NCBI GenBank assembly: GCA_049792815.1
Contig: JBARBG010000022.1
Coordinates: forward strand, 1 to 37,219
Reading direction: 5' to 3'
Length of the DNA stretch: 37,219 nucleotides
Source: DAIDKA01 sp049792815
GTDB lineage: Bacteria > Pseudomonadota > Gammaproteobacteria > Steroidobacterales > Steroidobacteraceae
The notes beneath the pieces were generated by a model that had not been told where the DNA came from, did not search any database, and saw nothing but the letters and a program-made list of their open reading frames with translations. Made by a program: the position numbers and the translations under genes. Below are positions 1 to 8,224 of the stretch, one piece after another. Each line of letters starts with the position of its first letter. Position 1 is the first letter of the stretch.

Positions 1-8
1 CATTTGGA

Positions 9-121
9 GGTGATCCGCACCAGCTTGGATTCCGGCACCCGACATCGCCGCTGCCGCTGCTCCCTTCCGGGCCTGACGGGATTCACGACTGGTCGTCGCG
101 GAGTAGCCGATGCGGACCACC
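9..121 (-). ncRNA. ffs: Signal recognition particle 4.5S RNA (small bacterial type)
   Basis: This is the RNA scaffold of the signal recognition particle, which binds Ffh and targets nascent membrane proteins to FtsY. Read on the minus strand, the apical domain carries the near-universal core GGCCCGGAAGGGAGCAGC (about positions 58-75). The two ends pair as a long helix: GGTGGTCCGCAT (110-121) with GTGCGGATCACC (9-20), with only G-U departures. The resulting length of about 113 nt fits the Alu-less gammaproteobacterial type. It lies 31 nt downstream of a tRNA-Ser gene on the same strand and may share its promoter. The exact ends are set by the helix and could be off by a few bases. Confidence 0.9.
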
Positions 122-152
122 ATGGACCGGATGCGGGTGCGGCGGCCGAAAC

Positions 153-244
153 TGGCGGAGAGGGTGGGATTCGAACCCACGAACACCCGTGAAGATGTTA
201 CTGGAATTCCAGTCCAGCGCCTTCGACCGCTCGGCCACCTCTCC
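153..244 (-). tRNA. tRNA-Ser (GGA anticodon)
   Basis: A serine tRNA with a type II long variable arm. The 7-bp acceptor stem pairs GGAGAGG (238-244) with CCTCTCC (157-163), the discriminator is G, and the 3' CCA is encoded (153-155). The anticodon stem CTGGA/TCCAG encloses the loop CTGGAAT, which gives anticodon GGA for UCC/UCU codons. The T-arm reads GTGGGTTCGAATCCCAC. The D-arm GCCGAGCGGTCGAAGGC is typical of tRNA-Ser. All arms fold without mismatch, so the gene appears functional. Confidence 0.97.
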
Positions 245-253
245 CATCAATAA

Positions 254-284
254 CTTATAAAACTTTTCTCAGGCGAAAAATCAA
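254..284 (-). promoter_or_regulatory. Candidate sigma-70 promoter for tRNA-Ser/SRP RNA
   Basis: On the minus strand a TTGATT element (279-284) is followed 18-19 nt later by TTATAAG (254-260). This puts the start of transcription a few bases upstream of the tRNA 5' end at 244. The stretch is AT-rich within a GC-rich genome. No other promoter is visible before the SRP RNA, so the two RNAs may be co-transcribed. The assignment rests on consensus similarity only. Confidence 0.5.
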
Positions 285-317
285 TGCGCGACGCCCACGG
301 CGCCGTGGCGAATCATA

Positions 318-620
318 TCAAATCGCCGGTGCCGGCCGTGGTCCCCTGGGCTCGGTGAACTTCGGTGGCTCATCCAGGCAGGGATCCTTGGGCCCGCGTG
401 GGGGCGGCGCCGGCTCGTTAAGCGCCGGGATCTGCAGGGCGCTCTTGGTGTCCGGCGGATCGATGCCCAGCGGCACCCGCAGCGGCGGGGTGCTGGTCGC
501 CTTTACATACCCGCCGGAGTCGAGCTCGCAGGTGTGAGTGATGGAATGCCATGCATGGCAGCCACCCAGCGCCACACCCAAGAGCGCCAGCACGACGACA
601 TTGCGCAATCCCTTCAGCAT
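318..620 (-). CDS. Small outer-membrane lipoprotein resembling the N-terminal arm of BamC
   Basis: A 100-residue predicted lipoprotein. It has a hydrophobic signal segment (residues 7-20) and a lipobox LGGC at 18-21, with Cys21 as lipidation site. The mature part is proline-rich and carries a Y-x-x-A...PPL-x-VP-x-G...L-x-IP pattern that I associate with the unstructured N-terminal segment of BamC, the part that lies on BamD. The gene follows dapA, the usual place of bamC (nlpB) in gammaproteobacteria. The two globular BamC domains are absent: E. coli BamC is about 340 residues. The ATG at 620 is preferred over the upstream GTG at 629 because GAGG sits about 8 nt before it. The BamC link is inferred from motif and synteny. 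An unrelated small lipoprotein is the alternative. Confidence 0.65.
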   Translation of the reverse strand: MLKGLRNVVVLALLGVALGGCHAWHSITHTCELDSGGYVKATSTPPLRVPLGIDPPDTKSALQIPALNEPAPPPRGPKDPCLDEPPKFTEPRGPRPAPAI

Positions 621-641
621 CAAGTCCACCTCTAAATTAAG

Positions 642-1520
642 TTACCGCAGCACTCCGCACTGACGCAGTGCCCGCTCCAGGTCGGGTCGGAACTGCGCGG
701 CGAGTTCGGTCAAAGGCAATCGCAGTCCGGGGCCCATCAGACCCATGCGCGCCAGTGCCCACTTGGTCGGAATGGGATTGGCCTCCAGGAACAGGTTCTC
801 ATGCAACGTCGCGATGCCGGCATCCAGTTTCGCGGCGCCGGCGGCATCCCCCCGCAGCGCTGCCGCGATCATATCCGCCATGGCCCGCGGCGCGACATTG
901 GCGGTCACCGATATCACCCCCCGGGCGCCAGCCTGGACGGTCTCGCGCGCCGAAGCATCATCACCACTGAGTACCGCGAAGCCCGCCGGTACCAAACTTT
1001 GGATCTCCCGCACCCGCGCCACCCCTGGCACGGCCTCTTTGACCGCGGCGAGCCGCGGGAGTTGCGCAATACGCCCAACCGTCGCGGGCAGCATGTCCAC
1101 CGCCGTCCGCGACGGCACGTTGTAGGCGATGACCGGCACCCTCGAGGCCGCCGCAGCCGCCTCGTAGTGGCGGAACAGACCCTCCTGGGTGGGGCGATTG
1201 TAGGCCGGCGTGACGATCAATACCCCGTCGACCGGCAGCTGCGATACCCAGCGCACGCGCTCCACGGTCGTGGCGGTGCTGCTGGTTCCCGCCCCGGTAA
1301 TGACCTGAATCCGGCCGCGAACCTGGCTGCAGGCGCGCTGCGTGAGCTCCTTGAGCTCCGCATCCGCAAGCGTCGCCGACTCCCCGGTGGTGCCGCCCAC
1401 GACGATGCCGCTGGTGCCATTCTCCAGATGCAAGTCGATCAGGCGCGCCCACGCCTGAAAATCCAGCCCGCCGTCGGCGTGCATGGGGGTGACTATTGCG
1501 ACCAGACTGCCTGAAAACAT
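642..1520 (-). CDS. dapA: 4-hydroxy-tetrahydrodipicolinate synthase
   Basis: Condenses pyruvate with aspartate semialdehyde in the first committed step of lysine and diaminopimelate synthesis, in the cytoplasm. The 292-residue TIM-barrel protein starts MFSGSLVAIVTPM, matching the family's usual start and length. It shows the substrate-site GGTTGES motif, the tyrosine in VIAYNVPSRT and the Schiff-base lysine in LAAVKEAVPG. The open frame continues about 76 codons upstream, but that part is low-complexity, unlike the family and runs toward gcvR. The ATG at 1520 is therefore chosen, preceded closely by GGGA. The gene is divergent from gcvR, as in E. coli, and lies 21 nt before the BamC-like lipoprotein. 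Confidence 0.96.
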   Translation of the reverse strand: MFSGSLVAIVTPMHADGGLDFQAWARLIDLHLENGTSGIVVGGTTGESATLADAELKELTQRACSQVRGRIQVITGAGTSSTATTVERVRWVSQLPVDGVLIVTPAYNRPTQEGLFRHYEAAAAASRVPVIAYNVPSRTAVDMLPATVGRIAQLPRLAAVKEAVPGVARVREIQSLVPAGFAVLSGDDASARETVQAGARGVISVTANVAPRAMADMIAAALRGDAAGAAKLDAGIATLHENLFLEANPIPTKWALARMGLMGPGLRLPLTELAAQFRPDLERALRQCGVLR

Positions 1521-1718
1521 TCCCAAAACTGCCCAGCGACCCAAGTCCGCGCGGCATGCGCGGAGCGCGCGATGGTACGAGGCGAAACCGGCCCCCGCAA
1601 GCTCGGATTGTGGGCCTGCTGCTGTCAAATCCGCCGACGCGGCCCGCGCGCCCGGCGCGCCGGGCCGCCAAGGTCGCCTTGAGCGGGTGCAAACGGTACA
1701 CTCGGTGCGCTTACCCGT

Positions 1719-2267
1719 ATGACGGCCCTCTCGAAGATGAAGCAACACCTCGCTGTATCAGCGATCGGCAGCGACCGGACCGGGATGGTCCACGAACTCA
1801 CCCGGGTGATCACCGAGTGCGGGGGCAACATCAGCGAGAGCCGCATGGCGAATCTGGGCACCGAGTTCGCGATGCTGCTGCTGGTATCGGGCAACTGGCA
1901 CGCCCTGGCGAAACTTGAAACCGAACTCAAGCGCCTGATGGAGACCAGCAATCTGTCCGTGCACCTGCGCCGCACCGAGCCGCGCAGCGCCCGCACCGAC
2001 ATGCTGCCCTACTCCATCGACGTGGTATGCCTGGACCAGACCGGCATCGTCTCGGGCCTGTCCGGGTTCTTCTCCACCCGTGGCATCGACATCGCCGAAG
2101 TCTCCACGCGCAGCTATCCGGCGGCGCATACCGGCGCACCGATGTTCTCGGTGCAGATGATCATCAATGTGCCCAGCCGCATCCACGTGGCGCATCTGCG
2201 GGAGGAGTTCATGGAGTTCTGTGACTCGCTGAACCTGGATGCGATCCTGGAGCCGGTGAAGGCCTGA
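1719..2267 (+). CDS. gcvR: GcvR-type ACT-domain regulator (glycine cleavage system repressor family)
   Basis: A 182-residue protein with two tandem ACT domains, at about residues 10-85 and 95-180. The first begins HLAVSAIGSDRTGMVHELT and the second begins SIDVVCLDQTGIVSGLSGFF. In E. coli, GcvR binds GcvA and blocks activation of the glycine-cleavage operon when glycine is low. The order dapA (divergent)-gcvR-bcp is the E. coli arrangement and supports the name. No gcvA is visible here. The ATG at 1719 is used, and a second ATG at 1737 is possible. The 198 nt between dapA and gcvR must hold both promoters, but I could not identify convincing -35/-10 pairs there. Confidence 0.88.
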   Translation: MTALSKMKQHLAVSAIGSDRTGMVHELTRVITECGGNISESRMANLGTEFAMLLLVSGNWHALAKLETELKRLMETSNLSVHLRRTEPRSARTDMLPYSIDVVCLDQTGIVSGLSGFFSTRGIDIAEVSTRSYPAAHTGAPMFSVQMIINVPSRIHVAHLREEFMEFCDSLNLDAILEPVKA

Positions 2268-2285
2268 GCACGGCCGGACAATCCC

Positions 2286-2756
2286 ATGCCAAAGACGGTA
2301 CTGGACCGCAAGGTCCCCGACTTCACTCTGCCCACGACCGGGGCGCAGCAGACCTGGAGCCTCAAGCAAGCCGCGGGACGCAAGCTCGTGATCTTCTTCT
2401 ACCCCAAGGACCTGACCAGCGGCTGCACCCTGGAGGCGCAGGGGTTTCGCGACCAGGCCGCGGCTTTTCGCAAGGCGGGAACTGCCATCGTGGGTATCTC
2501 GCGCGACTCGCTCGCCTCACACGAGAAGTTCTGCCTGAAGGAGAAGTTGCCTTACCCGCTGCTGTCCGACGCCGCTGAGAAGGTCTGCCGCCTGTTTGAT
2601 GTGATCCAGGAAAAATCCCTGTACGGACGCAAATACATGGGCATCGAGCGCAGCACCTTTCTGCTCGATGCCGCGGGCATCCTGCGCCGCGAATGGCGCA
2701 AGGTGAAGGTCAACGGACACGTGGAGGAAGTACTTGAAGCGGCGCAGTCTCTCTGA
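2286..2756 (+). CDS. bcp: Thioredoxin-dependent thiol peroxidase (Bcp/PrxQ family)
   Basis: A 156-residue peroxiredoxin that reduces hydrogen peroxide and organic hydroperoxides at the expense of thioredoxin, in the cytoplasm. The peroxidatic site reads FFYPKDLTSGCTLEAQ, with Cys47 preceded by Thr44. The usual resolving cysteine five residues later is replaced by Gln52. Other cysteines occur in FCLKEK and KVCRLF and could take that role, or the enzyme may be of the 1-Cys kind. It follows gcvR by 18 nt and its 3' end overlaps the start of phoH, so the three genes probably form one transcript. Confidence 0.93.
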   Translation: MPKTVLDRKVPDFTLPTTGAQQTWSLKQAAGRKLVIFFYPKDLTSGCTLEAQGFRDQAAAFRKAGTAIVGISRDSLASHEKFCLKEKLPYPLLSDAAEKVCRLFDVIQEKSLYGRKYMGIERSTFLLDAAGILRREWRKVKVNGHVEEVLEAAQSL

Positions 2757-4182
2757 TCGGCAGCCGGCGGTGGCGGACAGCCCCGCGCGCCGCCTTTTCG
2801 TCCTGGATACCAACGTGCTGATGCACGATCCCACCTCGATATTCCGCTTCGAGGAGCACGACATCTACCTGCCCATGGTGGTGCTCGAGGAACTCGACGC
2901 CAACAAGAAGGGCCTCTCGGAAGCTTCACGCAACGTGCGTCAGGTCAGTCGCTTTCTGGATGACATGATGCGCGGGGCCAGCAAGGAGCAGATCGACCAG
3001 GGACTGCCCCTGCCCTCGGGTTACTCCGGCAACCATGGCAAGAAGGCCTCCAGCGGACGGCTCTTCTTCCAGACCCGGCAGCTGGGCGGCGCCGTGCTCC
3101 CGGAGATCCTGCCCGGGCATGGCGCGGACAATGCCATCCTGGCCCAGACCCTGCAGCTGCAGCGCGAAGACCCTCCCACGCGCGTGACCCTGGTCTCCAA
3201 GGACATCAACCTGCGCATCAAGGGCGCGGTCCTTGGCGTGCATGTCGAGGACTACTACAGCGACAAGACACTGGAGGATTCGGATGTCCTGTATTCGGGC
3301 ATGGGCGCGCTGCCGGCGGATTTCTGGGAAAACCATGGCAAGGACATGCGCTCCTGGAAGGAGGCCGACCGCACCTTCTACGAGGTGACAGGGCCTGCCG
3401 TGCAGGAGTGGCGGCCGAACCTCGGCGTCTACGAAAACGCCGACCATGGCATCGAGGGCATCGTGCGCAGCGTCGACGGTGACACCGCGACCCTGGAGTT
3501 GACGCGCGATTTTCGCACCGAGAGACATAACATCTGGGGCGTGACGGCGCGCAATCGGGAGCAGAACTTCGCCCTGAACCTGCTCATGGATCCGCAGATC
3601 GACCTGGTGACCCTGCTGGGCCCGGCGGGCACCGGTAAGACGCTGTTGGCGCTGGCTGCAGGCCTGGCGCAGACGCTGGAAGGCAACCGTTTCGTCGAGA
3701 TCATCATGACCCGGGTCACCATCCCTCTGGGCGAGGATATCGGCTTCCTGCCGGGCACCGAGGAGGAAAAGATGGAGCCGTGGATGGGCGCCCTCATGGA
3801 CAACCTCGAGGTCCTCACGCAGAGCCAGGAGGGGGGCAACTGGGGCCGGGCCGCGACCAATGACCTGCTGCGCAACCGCATCAAGATCCGGTCCCTGAAC
3901 TTCATGCGCGGCCGCACCTTTCTGAACCGCTTCATCATCCTGGATGAGGCCCAGAACCTGACGCCCAAGCAGATGAAGGCCCTGATCACGCGGGCCGGCC
4001 CGGGTACCAAGATCGCCTGCCTGGGGAATGTGGCGCAGATCGATACCCCCTACCTGACCGAGACCACCTCGGGCATCACCTACGCGGTCAACCGCTTCCG
4101 GGGCTGGACCCATTCCGGCCATGTGACCCTGGTGCGGGGGGAACGCTCACGTCTGGCGGATTTCGCCTCCGACGCGTTGTAG
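2734..4182 (+). CDS. PIN-domain and PhoH-family ATPase (YlaK/PhoH2 type)
   Basis: A 482-residue two-domain protein. The N-terminal PIN nuclease domain (about 20-150) starts FVLDTNVLMHDP, with the acidic residues expected for a metal-dependent RNase. The C-terminal PhoH ATPase domain (about 250-480) has Walker A GPAGTGKT at 296-303 and Walker B FIILDEAQN at 400-408. PhoH2 proteins are described as RNA helicase/ribonucleases. The start is a TTG at 2734, 23 nt inside bcp, supported by a strong GGAGGAAG ribosome-binding site at 2722-2730. This implies translational coupling with bcp. A GTG at 2770 is a weaker alternative. It is not the short, phosphate-regulated PhoH that occurs with ybeY. Confidence 0.9.
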   Translation: MKRRSLSDRQPAVADSPARRLFVLDTNVLMHDPTSIFRFEEHDIYLPMVVLEELDANKKGLSEASRNVRQVSRFLDDMMRGASKEQIDQGLPLPSGYSGNHGKKASSGRLFFQTRQLGGAVLPEILPGHGADNAILAQTLQLQREDPPTRVTLVSKDINLRIKGAVLGVHVEDYYSDKTLEDSDVLYSGMGALPADFWENHGKDMRSWKEADRTFYEVTGPAVQEWRPNLGVYENADHGIEGIVRSVDGDTATLELTRDFRTERHNIWGVTARNREQNFALNLLMDPQIDLVTLLGPAGTGKTLLALAAGLAQTLEGNRFVEIIMTRVTIPLGEDIGFLPGTEEEKMEPWMGALMDNLEVLTQSQEGGNWGRAATNDLLRNRIKIRSLNFMRGRTFLNRFIILDEAQNLTPKQMKALITRAGPGTKIACLGNVAQIDTPYLTETTSGITYAVNRFRGWTHSGHVTLVRGERSRLADFASDAL

Positions 4183-4276
4183 CATGGGCCGCAGGGGTGT
4201 CGCGAAAGCTCGGGCAGTTACGATTGTTTACCCGCCCGACTGAAACTCCGCGGTGCCGGGCGTTGTCTCAAGTCCT

Positions 4277-5782
4277 ATGCGAATATTGAATAAAATCAGC
4301 GTAGTCGCCGCCGCCGCCCTGTTCGGCGGATTCCTCACCAGCGCCTGCGCCCAATCCAACGCCGACCTGCCCGACATCGGCAGTCCGGCGGGGACCCTCG
4401 CCAACCTGGACGACGAGTACCAGATCGGGCGCATGGTCATCCGCGAATTGCGGGAACAGAACGAGATCATGGAGGACCCGGAGGTCAGCGACTACATTCA
4501 GACCCTGGGGCTGAAGCTGTCCTCCCAGGCGCCCGACTCGGACCGGGTCTTCCACTACTACGTGGTGCGCGAGGGCGACATCAACGCCGAGGCCCTGCCC
4601 GGCGCCTTCATCATCTGCAACTACGGCACCATCCTGGCGGCGGAGGATGAATCCGAGCTCGCCGGAGTTCTCGCCCACGAAACCGCCCACATCACGCAAC
4701 GCCACCTGGTGCGCGGCGCCCTGAAGGCCGAGCACGCCAGTATCGCGACCATGGCGGCCATCCTCGGCGCCATCGCGCTCGGCGTCGCAGGCGCAGGTCC
4801 CGGGGCCATCGAAGGCGGCCTCATGGCGGCCGAGGGCATGGGCGCGCAGATGCAGATCAACTTCACCCGCGACCAGGAGTACGAGGCGGATCGGGTCGGC
4901 ATGACCTACCTGGCGCGTTCCGGCTTTGATCCACTGGGCATGCCGAACTTCTTCGAGGTGATCTTTCGCAAGTACGGTTACGGCGAACTGCACATGCCAA
5001 GGATGCTGGTGGATCACCCGGTCAGCAGCGAACGCATCGCCGAGGCGCGCAACCGCGCCGCGCAGCTCGAGCGGCCCAAGCATGTCGAGGAAAGCGTCGA
5101 CTTCGGGCTGATCAAGGAACGGCTCCGGGTGCTCACGGCAGCGGATGACTATGACCTGCGCGCCTACTACGCCGAACGGGTCAACATGCGCGATCCGCCG
5201 CTGGCGGCGCTGTACGGTGAGGCGCTGGCACTGGTACAGCGCGGTCATCCGGCCGAGGCCATTCCGATCCTGCAGCCGCTGCTGACGGCAAACCAGGGTG
5301 TCATCATGCTGCACAGTCTGCTGGCGCAGGCGCAGGTCGCTGCCGGGCGTGCGCCGGATGGCCTTGCGACCTTTGCGCGTGCCGAGGCACTGTTTCCGCG
5401 CAATATCCCGCTGACCGTGCGCTACGCCGAGGCGCTGATCAGCGTCAATCAGTCCGCCAAGGCGCATCAGCTGCTGCTGGACCTGTTCAACAATGCGCCG
5501 CCGAGTCCCGCGCAGATCCGCCTGACGGCGCTCGCAGCGAGCAGCGCCGGGGATGCGGGGGACGCCTATTACTACATGGGCGAATACAACATCGCCAACG
5601 GCGAGTTCCAGCTGGCCACGCAGCAACTGGAGCTGGCCCTTTCCGCCCCGGATCTGACTGTCGTACAGCGCAAACGCTTTCAGGCGCGCCTCAAGGAAGT
5701 CCGGGATGCCATCCTCGAGGATCGGCGCGCCCATGGCGGTCGCTCCCCGGGTAGCGGTGACAATGGCGGTGCGGGCGGCTGA
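4277..5782 (+). CDS. bepA: Periplasmic M48 metalloprotease with TPR repeats, BepA/YfgC family
   Basis: A 501-residue exported protein. An N-terminal signal segment ends near SACAQS. The M48 peptidase domain follows, with zinc site HETAH (His134, Glu135, His138) and the third ligand in DQEYEADRVG. The C-terminal half (about 310-490) is alanine/leucine-rich helical repeats typical of TPRs. BepA degrades or assembles the LptD/BamA outer-membrane machinery in E. coli. The ATG at 4277 begins a plausible signal peptide, and the frame also has a GTG at 4253. The signal could be type I, because the residues before Cys (TSA) fit a lipobox poorly. It lies 63 nt upstream of mlaA, so the two may be co-transcribed as outer-membrane maintenance genes. 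Confidence 0.88.
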   Translation: MRILNKISVVAAAALFGGFLTSACAQSNADLPDIGSPAGTLANLDDEYQIGRMVIRELREQNEIMEDPEVSDYIQTLGLKLSSQAPDSDRVFHYYVVREGDINAEALPGAFIICNYGTILAAEDESELAGVLAHETAHITQRHLVRGALKAEHASIATMAAILGAIALGVAGAGPGAIEGGLMAAEGMGAQMQINFTRDQEYEADRVGMTYLARSGFDPLGMPNFFEVIFRKYGYGELHMPRMLVDHPVSSERIAEARNRAAQLERPKHVEESVDFGLIKERLRVLTAADDYDLRAYYAERVNMRDPPLAALYGEALALVQRGHPAEAIPILQPLLTANQGVIMLHSLLAQAQVAAGRAPDGLATFARAEALFPRNIPLTVRYAEALISVNQSAKAHQLLLDLFNNAPPSPAQIRLTALAASSAGDAGDAYYYMGEYNIANGEFQLATQQLELALSAPDLTVVQRKRFQARLKEVRDAILEDRRAHGGRSPGSGDNGGAGG

Positions 5783-5845
5783 TACACTGAGTTGCCCGCT
5801 CGCACTTGCTACACTACCGGGCAGTTTCTCCATCACTGGCGTCAC

Positions 5846-6643
5846 ATGCAAAGACAACTACGGCTGCTCGCGCGGTGCGGTGCGCTTTTCGTTCTGACTT
5901 CACTGGCCGCTTGCGCCACGCTGCCGCCCGGTTCAGTCCGGGATCCCCACGATCCCTTCGAACGCCTCAATCGCACGACCTTCAAGCTAGACGACTTCCT
6001 GGCCCACAAAGTGGCCCTGCCCATCGCGCACGGCTATCGAGCCGTGACGCCGACTTTCATCCGCCGCGGCATCGCCAATGTGTTTGAGAACGCCCACACG
6101 CCGGTGATCATGGCGAATGACCTGCTGCAGGCCAAATTCATCGGCTTTGGTCAGGAGACCACGCGGCTGGTGCTGAACAGCACTCTGGGCCTGGGCGGCC
6201 TGCTGGATCCGGCCACCGGCCTCGGCCTGCCGAAGGGTGACAATGACTTCGGCCGCACGCTGGGCACCTGGGGAGTCCCCATTGGTGCCTACCTGGTTCT
6301 GCCGTTCTACGGTCCGTCGGATGTGCGCGATGGCCTGGGCAAGCTCGTCGATCAGTTCGGGGTGCCGCAGAATTACATCCGCAACACCAAGGTGTTCTAC
6401 GGCGTCTATTCGCTTGACCTGCTCAACACTTTCTCCGAGTCGCTGCTGCCCACCTACGAGCTGCTTGATCAGCAAAATGCCTTCGACCGCTATGCGTTCG
6501 CGCGCAACGCCTACCTGCAGCGGCGTGAGTTCCAGGTGCATGGCGACAGCGGCGGGGTCGACCAGGAGGAACTGCAGCTGCAAAAATCCCTGCAGGATGA
6601 TGCGGCGCCCGCGCCGGCCGCCCCGGCGCCCAACAGCAAGTAG
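5846..6643 (+). CDS. mlaA: Outer-membrane lipoprotein MlaA (VacJ)
   Basis: The outer-membrane component of the Mla pathway. It removes misplaced phospholipids from the outer leaflet and hands them to MlaC. The 265-residue protein has a signal peptide with lipobox LAAC (Cys23). The VacJ domain follows, beginning DPFERLNRTTFKLDD and including GLLDPATGLGLPKGDNDFG and GAYLVLPFYGPS. The C-terminus is a short Ala/Pro-rich tail. The ATG at 5846 places the lipobox normally, although the frame is open from 5792. The gene converges on mlaB with a 6-nt gap. Thus mlaA sits beside mlaFEDCB but on the opposite strand; in E. coli it is at a separate locus. Confidence 0.96.
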   Translation: MQRQLRLLARCGALFVLTSLAACATLPPGSVRDPHDPFERLNRTTFKLDDFLAHKVALPIAHGYRAVTPTFIRRGIANVFENAHTPVIMANDLLQAKFIGFGQETTRLVLNSTLGLGGLLDPATGLGLPKGDNDFGRTLGTWGVPIGAYLVLPFYGPSDVRDGLGKLVDQFGVPQNYIRNTKVFYGVYSLDLLNTFSESLLPTYELLDQQNAFDRYAFARNAYLQRREFQVHGDSGGVDQEELQLQKSLQDDAAPAPAAPAPNSK

Positions 6644-6649
6644 CAGTCG

Positions 6650-6967
6650 TTACGCCGCCGCGTCGGTCAACACCGCCGATACTTCGCTCAGGTGAGCGAT
6701 GGCGCTGATCTGCACCGGAAGATTGGCGAAGGTGAGATGACGGCCGTGCTCCCGAGCCCAGCGCCGCCACTCAACCAGCACCGCAAGCCCGGCGCTGTCG
6801 GCATTTGGCACCCCGGCACAGTCCACCACCAGCGCTGCACTGCCGTCGCGCAGGAAGCACTGGATGCCCGCCGCGCATATGCGGCGCGCGGTCTGAAACG
6901 TCAGGGCGGAGCTGACCGCAATACGACCCGGCGCCGCCACGCTCACCTGTGGATCAGGCCCACTCAC
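6650..6967 (-). CDS. mlaB: MlaB, STAS-domain subunit of the phospholipid ABC transporter
   Basis: A 105-residue single STAS domain. The conserved segment is ALVVDCAGVPNADSAGLAVL, whose Asp-Ser pair begins the helix that contacts the MlaF ATPase. MlaB stabilises and regulates the MlaFE complex on the cytoplasmic face. Its start overlaps the mlaC stop by 4 nt (ATGA type), so it is the last gene of the mlaFEDCB operon. Confidence 0.9.
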   Translation of the reverse strand: MSGPDPQVSVAAPGRIAVSSALTFQTARRICAAGIQCFLRDGSAALVVDCAGVPNADSAGLAVLVEWRRWAREHGRHLTFANLPVQISAIAHLSEVSAVLTDAAA

Positions 6968-7650
6968 TTGGTGGCCGCCGGCAACCCCGCGGGGCGCTCG
7001 CCGGACTGCAGGCGCGTAATCACCGCCTCTAGCCCTTTCTGGTCGATCTGCGCCGCGAAATCATCGCGGAAGCTCTTCACATAGCTGATGCCTTCGATCT
7101 TCACGTCCCAGGCTTTCCAGCCATCAGGTGTCTTGTGCAGCACATACAGTACCGGCACCGTCGTACCGTCATCACGGGTGATGGTGGTGCTGACCGTGGC
7201 CAGATCCGAACCCGGATCCACCCTGCCCGGCTGCACCTTGAGGCGATTGGCCGTGAAGTTCACCAGCGCATTGCCATAGTTCTGCAGCATCGAATCCTTG
7301 AAGGCCTCGATGAAGCGCGTGCGCTGATCCTCGCTCGCCGTACGCCAGTAGCGACCCAGCACCAGCTGCGCCGCATAGCGCGTGTCGAAGTACGGCAGCA
7401 GGTACTTGTCAGCCAGCTCCCGTACCAGTTTCGGATTATTGGCATACGCCGCCCGGTTGGCGTCGAGCGCCTTGAGGATGCTGGAAGCCACATCCTGAAC
7501 GAGCTGGGTCGGGTCCTGCGCATTGACGGCGGCGGCGGGCGCCGATGGTGCAGCCGCGGCCGGCGGGGCTGCGCGCACCGCCACCACGCCACCCAGCGCC
7601 ATGAGGCCAAGCGCGCCGAGCGCGATCTTCATAGGGGCTGTGGTGTTCAT
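6964..7650 (-). CDS. mlaC: MlaC, periplasmic phospholipid-binding protein
   Basis: A soluble periplasmic carrier that shuttles phospholipid between MlaA and MlaFEDB. The 228-residue protein has an N-terminal signal peptide (residues 1-28, ending VRAAPPAAA) and a low-complexity Ala/Pro linker. The MlaC/Ttg2D domain follows, with YFDTRYAAQLVLGRYWR and YGNALVNFTANRLKV. It ends in a further Ala/Pro-rich tail. It overlaps mlaD upstream and mlaB downstream by 4 nt each, indicating translational coupling. Confidence 0.95.
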   Translation of the reverse strand: MNTTAPMKIALGALGLMALGGVVAVRAAPPAAAAPSAPAAAVNAQDPTQLVQDVASSILKALDANRAAYANNPKLVRELADKYLLPYFDTRYAAQLVLGRYWRTASEDQRTRFIEAFKDSMLQNYGNALVNFTANRLKVQPGRVDPGSDLATVSTTITRDDGTTVPVLYVLHKTPDGWKAWDVKIEGISYVKSFRDDFAAQIDQKGLEAVITRLQSGERPAGLPAATK

Positions 7651-8189
7651 TTCGCGGTCTCCTTCTTGGGCGCCGAAGAGCCGGTATCGGCACCGGGACT
7701 GCTCGAAGTGCCGGCATCCGGCCCCTTGCTGGCCTGGCTGGTGAAGAATTTGTTGATCAGATTCTCCAGCACCAGCGCCGACTGGGTCAGCGCGATTTGA
7801 CTGCCTTCCTTGAGGAAGGTTTCCGAACCACCGGCACCGATACCCACGTACTTGCCACCCAGGAGTCCCTGGGTCTGGATGCTGGCGTCACTGTCATCCG
7901 GAATCCTATTGTACTGCGGATCGATACGCATGCTGACGACAGCTTTGTAAGTCGTCCAATCAATGCGGATGCTTTCAACCTCGCCAAGGTTTACACCGGC
8001 CATGGTCACCGGCGAGCCCACCTTCAGATCACCCACGTTGTCGAATGCGGCGCTGATGTGGTATCCGGACTTCGTGCTGGCGAGCTTCAGTCCGCTTGAC
8101 GGCAGCTGTGTTGTCAGAAACAGCAGCGCGATGAATCCCAGCACGACGAACAGGCCGGTTCCGATTTCAATTCCGCGATTCGAGCGCAT
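7647..8189 (-). CDS. mlaD: MlaD, MCE-domain substrate-binding subunit
   Basis: A 180-residue inner-membrane anchored protein that forms the hexameric MCE ring on the transporter. A single N-terminal transmembrane helix (about 7-28, EIGTGLFVVLGFIALLFLTT) precedes the MCE domain (about 35-120), which has VGDLKVGSPVTMAGVNLG and GLLGGKYVGI. The C-terminal tail is Ser/Pro/Lys-rich. The ATG at 8189 is preferred over the TTG at 8201 because AGGGGA sits about 5 nt before it. Confidence 0.95.
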   Translation of the reverse strand: MRSNRGIEIGTGLFVVLGFIALLFLTTQLPSSGLKLASTKSGYHISAAFDNVGDLKVGSPVTMAGVNLGEVESIRIDWTTYKAVVSMRIDPQYNRIPDDSDASIQTQGLLGGKYVGIGAGGSETFLKEGSQIALTQSALVLENLINKFFTSQASKGPDAGTSSSPGADTGSSAPKKETAK

Positions 8190-8224
8190 GGGTCCCCTCA
8201 ATCAATCAATGCTTGCCGCGAAGT

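Noticed and set aside
300..316. CCACGGCGCCGTGG palindrome as terminator of the small lipoprotein gene
   Set aside because: The stem is good, but the first T-run on the minus strand is over 10 nt away. It may still attenuate, but I could not support a terminator call.
1521..1748. N-terminal extension of the dapA frame
   Set aside because: It is compositionally low-complexity, unlike the family, and runs into the gcvR start. The ATG at 1520 gives the usual 292 residues.
2926..4122. Long open frames on the strand opposite phoH, the bepA-like gene, putA and sppA
   Set aside because: They mirror strongly supported genes, have no recognisable domains or ribosome-binding sites, and are expected in GC-rich DNA.
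4183..4276. Inverted repeat TCGGGC...GCCCGA after phoH
   Set aside because: The loop of about 18 nt is long and no T-run follows, so it is not a convincing terminator. Nothing else was recognised in this gap.
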